Both the position numbers and the translations under genes were made by a program. Shown here piece after piece: positions 6,942-15,940 of a stretch of 50,505 nucleotides of DNA. Under the pieces are notes generated by a model. That model made no database searches and was not told the origin of the DNA. It saw only the letters and a program-made list of their open reading frames with translations. The DNA is taken from contig NZ_JAILNU010000104.1 of assembly GCF_024691275.1 (NCBI RefSeq), positions 1 through 50,505 on the forward strand. The letters are read 5' to 3'. Within the stretch, counting starts at the first letter, position 1; each line of letters opens with the position of its first letter. This stretch comes from Ruminococcus sp. (GTDB taxonomy: Bacteria; Bacillota; Clostridia; Oscillospirales; Ruminococcaceae).

Positions 6942-8282
6942 ATGGCAGAGAAAAAGAAAAAAGCAACAAGCATAACACATGCAAGATATGCCTGTGCAAT
7001 AGGAGCCGTAAATACAGTATCGGCTATAAGACGAGCAATACCTATCGCAAACTGCGGTCCTGGCTGTGCTGATAAGCAGTTCATCACAATGTCGTTCAGC
7101 AACGGCTTCCAGGGAGCAGACTTTGCAGGCGGCGGAGCAGTACCAAGTTCAAATACGGGCGAGAATGAGATAGTATTCGGCGGCGTGAAGAAGCTTGAAA
7201 CAACGATAAAGTCCGCATTCAAGATAATGGACGGCGACCTTTATGTGGTACTTACAGGCTGCGCACCTTCGCTTATCGGCGATGACGTTGAAGCGGTAGT
7301 GAGAAGATTCCGGAAGCAGGGCTATCCGATAGTCCATGCAGATGCAGCAGGCTTCCGAGGCAACAACCTCGTAGGACACGAATCTGTAGTCAAGGCTATA
7401 ATCGAACAGTACGTAGGAGATGTAAAGACAGAGAAAACAAAGGGACTTATCAATCTCTGGGCAGATGTTCCTTATTTTGATACAAACTGGAAGGGAAATT
7501 ACAGCGAGCTTAAAAGGATACTTGAAGGAGCAGGCTTTAAAGTAAATATACTTTTCGGCATAGAATCGGAGGGTGTAAAGAGCTGGAAGAAGATACCGAA
7601 GGCACAGTTCAATCTGGTGGTATCGCCGTGGGTAGGATTGAGCATAGCGGAGCTTTTGCAGGAAAAATACGATCAGCCGTTCCTGCATATACCTGTAGTG
7701 CCTGTAGGCGAGAAGGAGACCACAGCATTTATACGCAGGGTAGTAGAATTTGCAGGCATCGACAATAAAAAAGCCGAGAAATTCATTCAGAAAGAAACCG
7801 AGCAGTACTATTATTACTACGAGCATATTTCGGAATTCATTTCGGAATACTGGTTCGGACTTCCGGCACGTTTCCTCATAGCAGCCGATGCACAGACAAC
7901 TCTCGGAATATCGAAGTTCCTTGCAGATCAGATAGGACTTATCCCTGCAAAAGTTATCGTTTCGGATAATACTCCGCTCAAATACAGAGATGCTATTGCC
8001 GAGGAGTTCAGGAATATTTCCGATGATACGAGCATAGATGTGCAGTTCATCGAGGACGGCTACACCATTGAGAAGGAATTTGATGAAGCGGATTACGGTT
8101 ACGGCAAGCCGCTGTTCCTTGCTACGAGCTGGGATCTTGACGTTGTGCGCAAGCATAAGGGACTTTTTGTTCCGATCGGAACTCCGAACAACTTTGAGGT
8201 CGTGCTTAACCGCACTTACATTGGCTACAGAGGAGCAATAACACTGCTTGAGAAGATATATTCCGAGGTAGTAAGAGGCTAA
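6942..8282 (+). CDS. Nitrogenase-like component 1, NifK-like (beta) subunit
   Basis: A 446-residue partner of the preceding protein. Cys18 ('YACAIGAVNTVSAIR', like NifK 'CQPxGA'), Cys42 ('CGPGCADKQF') and Cys107 ('LTGCAPSLIGDD') match the three P-cluster cysteines of NifK. This suggests an alpha2beta2 complex with a bridging Fe-S cluster. The start codon is one base after the nifD-like stop, so translation is coupled. A strong terminator at 8317-8346 ends the unit. The electron donor (a NifH/BchL-like ATPase) and cofactor maturases are not in the window and must be encoded elsewhere. The substrate is unknown; promoter sharing with metE and metY points to sulfur compounds. Confidence 0.85.
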   Translation: MAEKKKKATSITHARYACAIGAVNTVSAIRRAIPIANCGPGCADKQFITMSFSNGFQGADFAGGGAVPSSNTGENEIVFGGVKKLETTIKSAFKIMDGDLYVVLTGCAPSLIGDDVEAVVRRFRKQGYPIVHADAAGFRGNNLVGHESVVKAIIEQYVGDVKTEKTKGLINLWADVPYFDTNWKGNYSELKRILEGAGFKVNILFGIESEGVKSWKKIPKAQFNLVVSPWVGLSIAELLQEKYDQPFLHIPVVPVGEKETTAFIRRVVEFAGIDNKKAEKFIQKETEQYYYYYEHISEFISEYWFGLPARFLIAADAQTTLGISKFLADQIGLIPAKVIVSDNTPLKYRDAIAEEFRNISDDTSIDVQFIEDGYTIEKEFDEADYGYGKPLFLATSWDLDVVRKHKGLFVPIGTPNNFEVVLNRTYIGYRGAITLLEKIYSEVVRG

Positions 8283-8316
8283 AATACCCGAGGGATACAT
8301 ATAATAAATAAAAATC

Positions 8317-8346
8317 AGCGCTGCGAGAATATCGCGGCGCTTTTTC
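8317..8346 (+). terminator. Intrinsic terminator after the nifK-like gene
   Basis: A 10-bp stem (8317-8326 with 8332-8341, one G-T pair), loop GAATA, then TTTTTC. Confidence 0.85.
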
Positions 8347-8494
8347 AAGCGCATCTAATTGATGCAAAACCGTTTTTTCTCCACCCAAAACCGTGAAAAA
8401 TGGGTTTAATATATTTCATATATATTATATAATGGATATAGTTTTGTAATTAGTTTTTCATAAAAAATATCGGACATTAAAGGAGGAAAAAGTC

Positions 8495-10159
8495 ATGCGC
8501 AAGAAAAAAACGATCAGGGCAGTGTTTGCAGGAATGCTGGCAGGAGCAGTTGCATTTTCTGCGGCTGCTGCGATCCCAACTGGGATATCCGCACAGGGAC
8601 TCGATGCAGACAGCTTCTACTATCACGATACCTTTGAGAGTGGTACAGATGACTGGGAGGGCAGAGGCGGAGCTTCTGTATCTTCGGTGGGAAAAGCATA
8701 TGCTGGCAGCAAGGCGCTCATGGTCACTGACAGGGGAAGCTCGTGGCATGGTGCAATGAAGATGCTTGATCCGTCAGTATTCAAGGCAGGTGAGGAGTAC
8801 AGTTTCAGCGTGGCAGCCTCAGGTTCGGGGAATATGATGCTTTCTCTCCAGTACACAGACGCATCGGGCAAGACTAATTACGATCATATAGCAAACGGAG
8901 TTTCCGCAGGCGAATTTGTACTTCTTGCGAATGCTGAATACAAACTCCCGAATGGTACGGATTTTATTATCTATGTTGAGACCGAGTCAGGTACGGCAGA
9001 CTTCATTATTGACGAGGCAGCCGCAGCAAAGGCAGGCACAAAAATAGTCACGGAAGATACAGCTAAGGCTATACAAGGCGATTTTAACGGAGATGAGAGA
9101 GTTGACTCGCTTGATATGATCCCTGCAAGGAGAGCACTGCTCAGTTACACAGGGGGCACATTGACTGGCATCAGCATGGGGGCGGCAGACGTTGACGGAG
9201 ACGGCAGTTTTGCGATAAATGATCTGGTCGTGCTTTCAAAGTATATCCTCGGACAGGTAAAGGCGTTCCCGCAGCCTGTCGTTACAACGACTTCGACCAC
9301 CACAAAGCCGCCTGTTACCACAACTACTTACACAGGGGACTATATGGCAAGCATACGCGACAAGATAACGGTAAAAGTTCCGTCGAACGTATTGAAAAAT
9401 GCGGAGGGCAAGGTCGAGCATATCACGTATTTCTCGAAGAAGGCGAACCGAAACAAGGGCGCGAATGTATGGCTTCCACCGGGATATGACAGCAGCAAAA
9501 AGTATCCTGTATTCTATGTGAACCACGGATACGGCGGCGACGAGTCCGCGATGCTCAACGGTATGGGAGTGCGCGAGATAGCCACAAACCTTATCAAGAG
9601 TGGCGATGCTGTGCCGATGATAATTGTATTTACGAATCAGTATACAGACCTCAATCATGAAAAGCAGACGGGCAATGGTCAGGCAGATGTACCCGGTTAC
9701 GATAACTTTGTCGAAGATCTTCCTGACAGCCTGATGCCGTATATCGAGTCGCATTATCCTGTAAAGACGGGGCGTGAAAACACTGCTGTTGCAGGATTTT
9801 CCATGGGCGGCAGAGAATCCTTGTATATCGGTATAAAATGCTGTGATAAGGTGGGATATATCGGCGGAGGAGCACCTGCACCGGGCATATTCCCGACAAA
9901 AGACCTGTTTATGACGCACCCTGGAGTAATGAGCAAGGACGATATGCGCATAGACCCGCCTTATTCGCCATATTTGCTGATGATCGCAGGCGGAACGAGT
10001 GACGGCATGGTAAATGATTTCCCGAAGCAGTACAGTGACCTGTTCACACAGCACGGCACGGAAAATATATATATTTCCGTACCGGGCGGCGGACATGACA
10101 GCAGCACGGTCATTCCGCTCATGTACAACTTCATAAGATTCATATTCAAGGCGACATAA
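8495..10159 (+). CDS. Cellulosomal CE1-type esterase with CBM-like domain and internal dockerin
   Basis: A 554-residue secreted enzyme. A signal peptide (about 1-34) is followed by a jelly-roll carbohydrate-binding-like domain (about 40-180, CBM22/CBM4_9 style), a type I dockerin (about 194-255, calcium loops 'GDFNGDERVDSLD' and 'ADVDGDGSFAIND'), a Thr/Pro linker (about 260-278), then an esterase D/CE1 alpha/beta hydrolase domain. Ser436 in 'GFSMGG' is the nucleophile and His534 in 'GGGHDSS' the likely catalytic His. The role would be removing feruloyl or acetyl groups from xylan at the cellulosome. The dockerin sits in the middle rather than at the C-terminus. The ribosome site AAAGGAGG supports this start, and a TATAAT at 8428-8433 may be its -10. 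Confidence 0.88.
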   Translation: MRKKKTIRAVFAGMLAGAVAFSAAAAIPTGISAQGLDADSFYYHDTFESGTDDWEGRGGASVSSVGKAYAGSKALMVTDRGSSWHGAMKMLDPSVFKAGEEYSFSVAASGSGNMMLSLQYTDASGKTNYDHIANGVSAGEFVLLANAEYKLPNGTDFIIYVETESGTADFIIDEAAAAKAGTKIVTEDTAKAIQGDFNGDERVDSLDMIPARRALLSYTGGTLTGISMGAADVDGDGSFAINDLVVLSKYILGQVKAFPQPVVTTTSTTTKPPVTTTTYTGDYMASIRDKITVKVPSNVLKNAEGKVEHITYFSKKANRNKGANVWLPPGYDSSKKYPVFYVNHGYGGDESAMLNGMGVREIATNLIKSGDAVPMIIVFTNQYTDLNHEKQTGNGQADVPGYDNFVEDLPDSLMPYIESHYPVKTGRENTAVAGFSMGGRESLYIGIKCCDKVGYIGGGAPAPGIFPTKDLFMTHPGVMSKDDMRIDPPYSPYLLMIAGGTSDGMVNDFPKQYSDLFTQHGTENIYISVPGGGHDSSTVIPLMYNFIRFIFKAT

Positions 10160-10164
10160 AAAAC

Positions 10165-10209
10165 AGGGACTTTCCGAAAGGACGTTGCTTATCGGAGAGT
10201 CCCTTTTTA
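10165..10209. terminator. Terminator between the esterase and mcrC genes
   Basis: AGGGACT (10165-10171) pairs with AGTCCCT (10198-10204), with an inner CCGA/TCGG pair, then TTTTT on the plus strand. It sits three bases beyond the mcrC stop, so it may serve both convergent units. Confidence 0.8.
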
Positions 10210-10211
10210 TA

Positions 10212-11072
10212 TCATGTCCGTTCACGTTTACTTACGGGCACAACTTTGACCTTTTGTTTTTTCTCCTGCGGCATCATTTCGTAAAACTGAGCGCAGGAGA
10301 TATTTTTTGCCGTAAAAGCAGTACCCTCATCTTTATCGAAGATCATTCTGCAAATGCTGAGGACGGTGTTGTACTTTTTTGTATTTCGGGCATTTATGCA
10401 TTTGCTGAACTCGGCTTTTACATCATAGATCTTGCGGACATCATCGAGGAAAGACAATGCTTCTTTCAGAAGATGAGAGCTGTGTGAATTGGCAGTATTT
10501 TTATTGAATATTGTTGCAGCCGCTTTAATGATGCGGTTTTCTGCGCGGTCGGAAGTAAAGACCTCATGACGGACGTAGATACGTTCTCTGTGAACGAGGT
10601 TGCGGCGGTTATTTTCTGAGAACAGGATAGTGCCCTGCACCGAAGTGACATTCTCCTCGATGCTTGCGTAGGCCGAGAGAACGCCGCTTTTGATTATCTT
10701 CATTGTCTCGCCTGCAAACACCGATATGAGGTATTCCATGAAGTTCATATCAGGATCGAAGCCTGACGCATCGAAAACAGCACCGCATCGCCTGCAAAAC
10801 TCGGCGCACAGCAATTTTCTTGCTTCTGCTGCGCCGCCTTTTGCATACGGAAGTATTTCGATAAGAGTTCCGTCAGTAAGGCAGGCAAAGCCGCAGTAAT
10901 TGCCTGCTGAGAAATAATTTATCCCATCTTTGCTGCTTGAAGAGATTATCCTTCTGCCGTCAGACTTGCAGGCTTCGGCGAGCTCGCCGAGCATTTTGTA
11001 AAAACCGCTGTTCTGGTCATCTGATGCAGCAAAGCTTTGATTAGCTGATACGCATAAGAGTCTGGTATACAT
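10212..11072 (-). CDS. mcrC: McrC-like protein lacking the nuclease domain
   Basis: About 286 residues with the N-terminal and middle regions of McrC, the partner of the McrB GTPase in type IV (modification-dependent) restriction. The family landmark 'RAENRIIKAAATIF' and the later 'YNTVLSICRMIF' align with E. coli McrC 'NRIIKSTL' and 'YKFVISVCKFI'. In E. coli a PD-(D/E)xK nuclease domain follows; here the protein stops about 40 residues later with a basic tail and no D-x(n)-DxK motif, and a terminator follows at once. So cutting activity is not expected unless supplied in trans. I chose the ATG at 11072, six bases after GGAG, over the ATG at 11084, which has no ribosome site. Confidence 0.75.
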   Translation of the reverse strand: MYTRLLCVSANQSFAASDDQNSGFYKMLGELAEACKSDGRRIISSSSKDGINYFSAGNYCGFACLTDGTLIEILPYAKGGAAEARKLLCAEFCRRCGAVFDASGFDPDMNFMEYLISVFAGETMKIIKSGVLSAYASIEENVTSVQGTILFSENNRRNLVHRERIYVRHEVFTSDRAENRIIKAAATIFNKNTANSHSSHLLKEALSFLDDVRKIYDVKAEFSKCINARNTKKYNTVLSICRMIFDKDEGTAFTAKNISCAQFYEMMPQEKKQKVKVVPVSKRERT

Positions 11073-11087
11073 GATATTCTCCATTCA

Positions 11088-12845
11088 TCAGGAAATGTCA
11101 CTGTAGATGTTTATGAAGTGCTCCTTGTTCCAGTTCATGGGGTTGCCGAGGCGGTAAAGCTTCTGTCCCGAATCGAAATGCTTGATATACTTTGGAGTAA
11201 GGCACTCTATGAAAGTATTCTTATCGTTCAGGACAAGCTTGATCCTTTCGTAGTCATCGAAGAAGTACTCCTGGAGGAGAGGGATTATCTTTGTAGAGAA
11301 TACCACTCTCAGTTCATGGAGATTTTTGATGCAGCCGTTTTTATTCATGAAATATGCATGACCGATTGCGTGTTCGCGGTCGTAGTAGTATTCGATACGC
11401 TCATTGAGAGCTGTAAGGAGCTCACACAGATTTACACCGTCGCAGTCTCCAAGCAGAGAGGGCTTAGGCAGCATTTCTATGAAATCGAATCTTCTTCTCA
11501 GAGCGGTATCGAGCATAGCGATAGATCGGTCGGCAGTATTCATAGTACCGAGAATATAGAGGTTTTCGGGAACAGAGAACTCTGTCTGCGAGTAAGGCAG
11601 TATAACAGCAGTACCTCGTTTGGATTCCTCGATGAGGGTAATGAGCTCGCCGAAGATCCTTGAGATATTTCCGCGGTTGATCTCGTCCATGATGGCAACG
11701 AATTTCATATTCGGGCTTTTGGAAGCTTTTTCGCAAAGCGACTTGAAAACGCCGTTATATGGGCGGTAAACGATAGTAGTATCCGCGTGGGCAGTATTGG
11801 TATCCTTACCGTATTTGTCAACTACAACAGGGCGGATACCCTCAACAAATTCCTCATAGCTCAGGGACTGGTGGAAGGTAGTAAACTTTATCTGACCCGA
11901 AGCAAAATACTTTTCGTATCGTGATTTTATGGCAGAATAAGGCTCGGTATCGGCAATTTTTTTGCCTTCGATAAGCTCGACTGCGTACTTTACGATATTA
12001 TAGGTCTTACCTGTTCCGGGAGGACCGTAGAGTATCTGGTTGAGAGGAGCTTTTAAATTGCTGAGCTGCTGATCGGAAAGGGACTCCTTAGGCTTAGGCG
12101 GAGCGCTTCTGGAAACTATCAGCTCCCATGAAAGCACATCGAAGACACGCATATTCTGGAATTTGAAATGAGAATTGCGAAAATCCAATATTTTGCGGCA
12201 GTTGGTGATATACTGCGTGATATCCTCAGGCTTGACGAGCTCCAGACCGAGATTCTTGAAAACGACGAAATTCATGACGTTTTCACAGAGAATAGGGAAG
12301 GTAAAAGGCTTGATGCAGTGAAGTATTCTTGAGACCGCAAATACAGGCAGTCCCGAATCGCTTAACTGTGAATTGAGTACCTTCTGAGCAATATCAAGTA
12401 TCTTGTCGTCGTTTTCAAGTTCAAAAAGGTCAACACAAAGCTTGAAAAACAGCTGTAAAGGTTCGGCTTTTTTAGCGACAGGAGAATCCTTGAACGAAAC
12501 ATGAGCAGTAAGGAATTCCAGTTCTTGTTTGCCAATTACATGACTGAACAGCATTCGAGAGTTTTTGCTCCATATTTTTTCGAGCTTTTCTTCCAACAGG
12601 AGTTTGTCATTGTGGAGCAGATGGCTCTTCTGAATGTGGAATCGCCGTTCGCTTTTGTCGTTTTTCCAGATACCGAGCGTCAGATAATAAAGCAGGTCGA
12701 GGTCGCAGTAATCGATCAGCGACAGTTTTCTGACCTTTGCATATAATTCTAACGCTTCATGTACCGAGCGATATGTTCCGTCAAACTCATAAGGTAGGAT
12801 CTCATTTTTGCGTTTGAGTTCATCAATAATGTTTATTTTATCCAT
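11088..12845 (-). CDS. mcrB: McrB-like AAA+ GTPase
   Basis: A 585-residue AAA+ protein. The N-terminal 250 residues are a helical region unlike E. coli McrB's DNA-binding domain and probably hold target recognition. The motor shows Walker A 'GPPGTGKT' (274-281), the McrB-type Walker B 'MDEINRGNISRIFGE' and the sensor/arginine-finger stretch 'GTMNTADRSIAMLDTALRRRFDF'. McrB rings translocate DNA using GTP and need McrC to stimulate hydrolysis and cut. It lies three bases upstream of mcrC and has its own promoter at 12880-12908. Since the paired McrC lacks the nuclease, the system may be degenerate or act without cleavage. Confidence 0.88.
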   Translation of the reverse strand: MDKINIIDELKRKNEILPYEFDGTYRSVHEALELYAKVRKLSLIDYCDLDLLYYLTLGIWKNDKSERRFHIQKSHLLHNDKLLLEEKLEKIWSKNSRMLFSHVIGKQELEFLTAHVSFKDSPVAKKAEPLQLFFKLCVDLFELENDDKILDIAQKVLNSQLSDSGLPVFAVSRILHCIKPFTFPILCENVMNFVVFKNLGLELVKPEDITQYITNCRKILDFRNSHFKFQNMRVFDVLSWELIVSRSAPPKPKESLSDQQLSNLKAPLNQILYGPPGTGKTYNIVKYAVELIEGKKIADTEPYSAIKSRYEKYFASGQIKFTTFHQSLSYEEFVEGIRPVVVDKYGKDTNTAHADTTIVYRPYNGVFKSLCEKASKSPNMKFVAIMDEINRGNISRIFGELITLIEESKRGTAVILPYSQTEFSVPENLYILGTMNTADRSIAMLDTALRRRFDFIEMLPKPSLLGDCDGVNLCELLTALNERIEYYYDREHAIGHAYFMNKNGCIKNLHELRVVFSTKIIPLLQEYFFDDYERIKLVLNDKNTFIECLTPKYIKHFDSGQKLYRLGNPMNWNKEHFINIYSDIS

Positions 12846-12879
12846 TTTAAGTACCTACCTTTCAATTCCATCTGATAAT

Positions 12880-12908
12880 ATTGTATCATATTTATAAATA
12901 AAAATCAA
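12880..12908 (-). promoter_or_regulatory. Promoter of mcrBC
   Basis: On the minus strand, TTGATT (12908-12903), a 17-bp spacer, then TACAAT (12885-12880), 35 nt before the mcrB start. Confidence 0.7.
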
Positions 12909-13077
12909 CTACTTAAATATTTTTTACACACCATTCGCAAAGAAAAGAGCTTTTTGTGGCTGAGTTAATTATTTTATCATGATATAGGTCTGAACTGAAC
13001 ATATACACATTTCATAGCAGTTTTGAGCGAGGTGCTTGTACAGAAGTATTACGTGAGATATTGAGGAAAAACGGGAC

Positions 13078-13109
13078 GGGGGAAACCTTTCTTCAGAAAG
13101 GTTTCCCCC
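13078..13109. repeat. Perfect 15-bp palindromic hairpin, copy 2 of a dispersed element
   Basis: A 15-bp arm at 13078-13092 is perfectly complementary to 13095-13109. The core AACCTTTC..GAAAGGTT and the following CCGATAA match the hairpin at 141-170. On the minus strand a T-rich stretch follows, so it may end the ABC exporter transcript. Confidence 0.6.
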
Positions 13110-13168
13110 GATAATTCCGTGTAAAGTTTTTATGAGTACTCCGCTTATGCAGAGTTTTTTGTTGACTT

Positions 13169-15928
13169 TTATTCCATATTTTTCAAAGCAAGCACCTTAG
13201 GTATCTTGCGAATGCGAATGAAGTCTATGACAGTTATGAGCAGGTAAGCCGCGAATACCAGGAGGAATTCCTTCACAAATCCCGATGCAGGAAGGATGAA
13301 TGCGAACCAGCCGCTCATTTTCATCATGATGAGTTTCCAGAAGAAAGCCATGAGTTTATATCCGATGTATAATGCAAGGAACTCCGAGAAGAACACTACG
13401 ACGGCAGTCGGGACGAGGTAAATGGAAGCTATCTCGCCGTTTTCGTAACCGAGGATCTTTGTCATGGAAATAGAGCGCTCATTTTTCTCGATGATGATTT
13501 TTGTGAGCAGATACAGGATAATGGCAGCCACTATAAAGCAGACGTACTGGAAGTATGTCATATACGAGCCCATAGAGTGATCGAGCTGATCTGCGACCTT
13601 CATCATATCCTGAGAGGTTATCTCCTTAGCGATGTATTCCTTGCTGATATCGGTTATTTTATTATCGGATATATATCCGCTGAAATCATCAGTGTCCTTT
13701 TCAAATATCCTGTTGAACTGTTCGTTGTTCATGAAAACTGCCACACCTGCGGAGTAGTCATAGATATCGTAAACCTTCCACTTGTAGTCCTTGTGTTCAT
13801 ATTTTTCGGAAAGAGTAATGGTATCACCGATATTAACGTTGTACTTTTCTGAGAAGGCGCGTGATATATATACCGAGTTATCGTCGCAGCTGTTCAGCTT
13901 TACGTATCTGCTGTTTTCGATGATGCCATAGATCGCGACCTCTTCGTTATATGCATCGGACTTTCTTTGCAGGGAAGCGATGGAGAAACGTTCCGCACCG
14001 TCGGTGTTGGTTGTGATAGTATTACCGTCGTCGTCCTCGGTGCTGCTGAGTATGATCTGATCCTCTGCAAAGGCCATGTCGCCCATTGAATCCTGATAAT
14101 AGGACAGTGTTTCGGGCATACCGACAGCCATTGTGATAAGGAGCATAACAAAGGTTATGCCAACGAAAAGCATGAGGTAGTTCGGGATATTCTGCATAAA
14201 CACGCGTATTCTGAAACGCTGGAAGAACTTCCATTTCGGGAGTCTTATTGCTTTTTTTCTCTTTTTCTGTTTCAGGTCATGTTTCAGGAATCTCAGTGGT
14301 GAGAGCTTCAGTGTTTTAGTTATCACGATGAGATTGATAATGAGCATGAGTACGATAGGAACAAGAGTGGTTCTGATAAAGGCTTCGGGAGTCCACAGGG
14401 TTTCAAAGCCGGGCAGGCTGTAGCTGCTGTAGTACATATCTGCGACTATTTTCTTGAACACTGTATATCCCAGGGCGTTGCCGATAACAGAAGCAATGAT
14501 GACGATAAGCAGGGGAGCGCTCATGTAATAGCGAAGGAGCTCGCCGCGTGTGTAGCCGGATGCTCTGAGAGTGCCTATTACCGAGGACTCCTGTTCAAGG
14601 GTAGTGCTGATAGTAACAGCGAAGATAAACGCGAGTACAGCAGTAAGGATATAGAGGAGTATCTCGCCCATTACCTTGTCCTTACCGATGTCATCATTTG
14701 CAAAGGTAAGAGCCTGATTGGCATATGATGGAACATAGTCCTTTATTTCGAGATCTTCCGTATCGGATACAGCGGTCTGTGTAATGAGAGCCTTGAGGAA
14801 ATTCTCTGAGAGAGTTTTTTCCTCATATTCATCGGCAGGCTTATGATCGTAAGTGAATGCATAATTGGCGTTTGTATTTGCGCGTATCTGTTCAAAGCCC
14901 TCGTCTGTTGTCATTCCGATATCGAATGTAAGGGCATCGAACATGGTATCGGTGTTGCTTTCGTATAATGCGCTGTAATCCACAAAAGCAGCAAGACCGA
15001 CGACTTGGAAATCCTTATTTCCAACTGATATGGTATCACCGACTTTGATATTTGCATTATCGGCGTGCATACGGTCGATGAGTATTTCGTTTTCGTTTTG
15101 CGGAGCGCGTCCCTTCAGGATATCGTAGAGGTCAATGTCGCTGCGCTGACCGTAGACGCGGATAGTGCCTGAATAATTGCTGTCAGACGGAAGAGCTTCA
15201 TTGGTATCCTTGTAGAAAAGCTCATATACGGTAACAGGCACAGCGTCGAATTTATCGTTCAGACCGTAGCGGTCGGCGAGCTCGTCGTACTTATCGTCGA
15301 TCTCCTTGTTGATCTCTTTTTTAGCTTCGTCTATAGCGTCAGCGAGCGCCTTTGAGTAGTCCTCGGAGCTCTTTGCGGACTTTAACGCCTCGCGGTAAGC
15401 CTTGTCGTAATTCTCGGCGATCGCGGTGTCGTAAGCTGAGCTTATCATACTTTCAAGCTCGGCATCTGAGACAGCAGCCCCCATTGCTTTTGCGGAGTTT
15501 ATCTGCTCATCAACAGCTGCGGTGACCTGAGTTTTTATTGCTTCTTTTACCTGTTCTTCGACTTTTTCTTCCAAAGCATCATTTACAGCTTTTTCGACCT
15601 CGTCGGCAGCTTCTTTATAAGCTCTTTCGCGGTATACTGTCGGTACATCGGCGAGCTCACCAGAGCATATAGCCTTGAGAGCAGCTTCATCAGCCTTTTT
15701 TGAAAGCAGGAAATGACCGTCCTCACGTTTCATGGCATCGACATTTATATCGAGAGTATTCAGCATACTGTTATTTGCGACATACATACCCGAAACGAAA
15801 CCGATAGTAACGACGAGCATGATACATATCATCAGATAGCGCTTCCAGTCGCGGAGCATATCCTTCCACACACGTCTGTGCAGTGGATTTTTAGGGCGTT
15901 TGCCGAATGCGATCTTATTATTCTCCAT
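13169..15928 (-). CDS. FtsX/MacB-type ABC transporter permease with coiled-coil insert
   Basis: A 919-residue membrane protein with two FtsX-like permease modules. A TM segment near residues 30-50 opens the large extracellular domain. A three-helix block follows ('ILLYILTAVLAFIFAVTISTT' and beyond), then a central TM near 580, a second extracellular part, and a C-terminal helix block ending 'IRKIPKVLALKNME'. Residues of about 105-220 form a Glu/Lys/Ala-rich helical insert, likely a periplasmic-facing coiled coil, which suggests a MacB-like mechanotransmission protein. The start follows AAGGAG. It is 12 bp downstream of its ATPase gene. Substrate unknown; peptide, antibiotic or lipoprotein handling is the family range. 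Confidence 0.88.
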   Translation of the reverse strand: MENNKIAFGKRPKNPLHRRVWKDMLRDWKRYLMICIMLVVTIGFVSGMYVANNSMLNTLDINVDAMKREDGHFLLSKKADEAALKAICSGELADVPTVYRERAYKEAADEVEKAVNDALEEKVEEQVKEAIKTQVTAAVDEQINSAKAMGAAVSDAELESMISSAYDTAIAENYDKAYREALKSAKSSEDYSKALADAIDEAKKEINKEIDDKYDELADRYGLNDKFDAVPVTVYELFYKDTNEALPSDSNYSGTIRVYGQRSDIDLYDILKGRAPQNENEILIDRMHADNANIKVGDTISVGNKDFQVVGLAAFVDYSALYESNTDTMFDALTFDIGMTTDEGFEQIRANTNANYAFTYDHKPADEYEEKTLSENFLKALITQTAVSDTEDLEIKDYVPSYANQALTFANDDIGKDKVMGEILLYILTAVLAFIFAVTISTTLEQESSVIGTLRASGYTRGELLRYYMSAPLLIVIIASVIGNALGYTVFKKIVADMYYSSYSLPGFETLWTPEAFIRTTLVPIVLMLIINLIVITKTLKLSPLRFLKHDLKQKKRKKAIRLPKWKFFQRFRIRVFMQNIPNYLMLFVGITFVMLLITMAVGMPETLSYYQDSMGDMAFAEDQIILSSTEDDDGNTITTNTDGAERFSIASLQRKSDAYNEEVAIYGIIENSRYVKLNSCDDNSVYISRAFSEKYNVNIGDTITLSEKYEHKDYKWKVYDIYDYSAGVAVFMNNEQFNRIFEKDTDDFSGYISDNKITDISKEYIAKEITSQDMMKVADQLDHSMGSYMTYFQYVCFIVAAIILYLLTKIIIEKNERSISMTKILGYENGEIASIYLVPTAVVVFFSEFLALYIGYKLMAFFWKLIMMKMSGWFAFILPASGFVKEFLLVFAAYLLITVIDFIRIRKIPKVLALKNME

Positions 15929-15940
15929 AACGTCAACTCC

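Larger units (their letters stand above)
12846..13168. other. Intergenic region between mcrB and the ABC permease gene
   Basis: It holds the mcrB promoter on the minus strand, the long palindrome at 13078-13109, and a small hairpin (ACTCCGC with GCAGAGT, 13138-13155, T run on the plus side) just beyond the permease stop. No gene was found in the rest. Confidence 0.6.

Noticed and set aside
4128..8282. NifDK-like genes as true nitrogen fixation genes
   Set aside because: No nifH, nifB, nifE or nifN is adjacent, the Gln191/His195 positions are changed, and the promoters resemble those of methionine genes and not the nitrogen operons in the same window.
7149..8354. 401-codon antisense frame across the nifK-like gene
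   Set aside because: Shadow of the real gene. Its translation is rich in Cys, Tyr and Arg with no domain, and the sense strand has clear P-cluster motifs.
9236..10225. 329-codon antisense frame across the esterase gene
   Set aside because: Shadow frame. The sense strand encodes a complete dockerin-CE1 protein.
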